A DNA stretch of 5,401 nucleotides. It comes from Gammaproteobacteria bacterium (GTDB lineage Bacteria; Pseudomonadota; Gammaproteobacteria; J044). The first letter of the stretch is position 1; each line of letters starts with the position of its first letter. The translations under genes were made by a program, and so were the position numbers. The DNA lies in the NCBI GenBank assembly GCA_003696465.1, contig RFHG01000304.1, forward strand, positions 1 to 5,401, given 5' to 3'. Positions 5,342 to 5,401 of the stretch are shown here, one piece after another. A model generated the notes under the pieces. It was given only the letters and a program-made list of their open reading frames with translations. It made no database searches and had not been told where the DNA came from.

Positions 5342-5401
5342 TCAGCCCTCGAGTGCCCGGGCCAGGAAGGGGGGCAGGGCCAGTGCCCCCTCGTGCACGG
5401 C
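5342..5401 (-). CDS. 3' end of an unidentified minus-strand gene (partial)
   Basis: Reading the minus strand inward from the right edge gives 19 codons ending in TGA at 5344-5342, with peptide ending ALALPPFLARALEG. By hand count 17 of the 19 codons end in G or C, which fits coding sequence here but is only weak evidence in such GC-rich DNA. The stop lies 67 bases before the CBS gene start on the same strand, a natural gene spacing. Too little is visible to name the product. Confidence 0.5.
   Translation of the reverse strand, partial: AVHEGALALPPFLARALEG

Noticed and set aside
1..5401. CRISPR arrays, tRNA or rRNA genes, insertion sequences, prophage attachment sites
   Set aside because: I saw no regularly spaced repeats, cloverleaf-like segments, transposase motifs or flanking direct repeats anywhere in the window.

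Overview
The window is about 5.4 kb of GC-rich DNA with strong third-position G/C preference. It looks like a chromosomal segment of a high-GC gammaproteobacterium. That placement rests on the gmhB-plsC pair (LPS heptose synthesis next to phospholipid acylation), a large PAS-GGDEF-EAL protein and a DUF3579 gene. It is inference from gene content; a betaproteobacterial or deeper gammaproteobacterial (e.g. Chromatiales-like) host cannot be excluded.

Layout from left to right. (1) The 3' two-thirds of gmhB (plus strand) overlaps the start of plsC by 4 bp (ATGA), so the two are probably cotranscribed and translationally coupled. (2) plsC runs tail to tail into a large minus-strand gene, overlapping it by 18 bp. 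That gene encodes three PAS domains, a GGDEF domain with intact catalytic and I-site motifs, and an EAL domain with its recognisable metal and catalytic residues present: a cytoplasmic cyclic-di-GMP turnover enzyme. (3) Its promoter region is shared with a divergent small gene of the DUF3579 family, which has a clear sigma70-type promoter (TTGACG-18-TATAAA). (4) Next comes a two-gene toxin-antitoxin cassette in toxin-first order: a RelE/Gp49-type killer protein and an HI1420-type HTH antidote. A 16-bp near-palindrome lies just upstream and the cassette's GC3 is lower than its neighbours'. (5) A long hairpin separates the antitoxin gene from a convergent minus-strand gene for a two-CBS-domain protein. 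(6) The right edge probably holds the last 19 codons of another minus-strand gene.

Functionally this is mostly housekeeping envelope biogenesis and signalling, with one accessory insertion, the toxin-antitoxin pair. I see no sign of an undescribed multi-gene system. The points most worth a second look are the toxin-antitoxin control region, the DUF3579 gene with its strong promoter, and the hairpin between the convergent genes.
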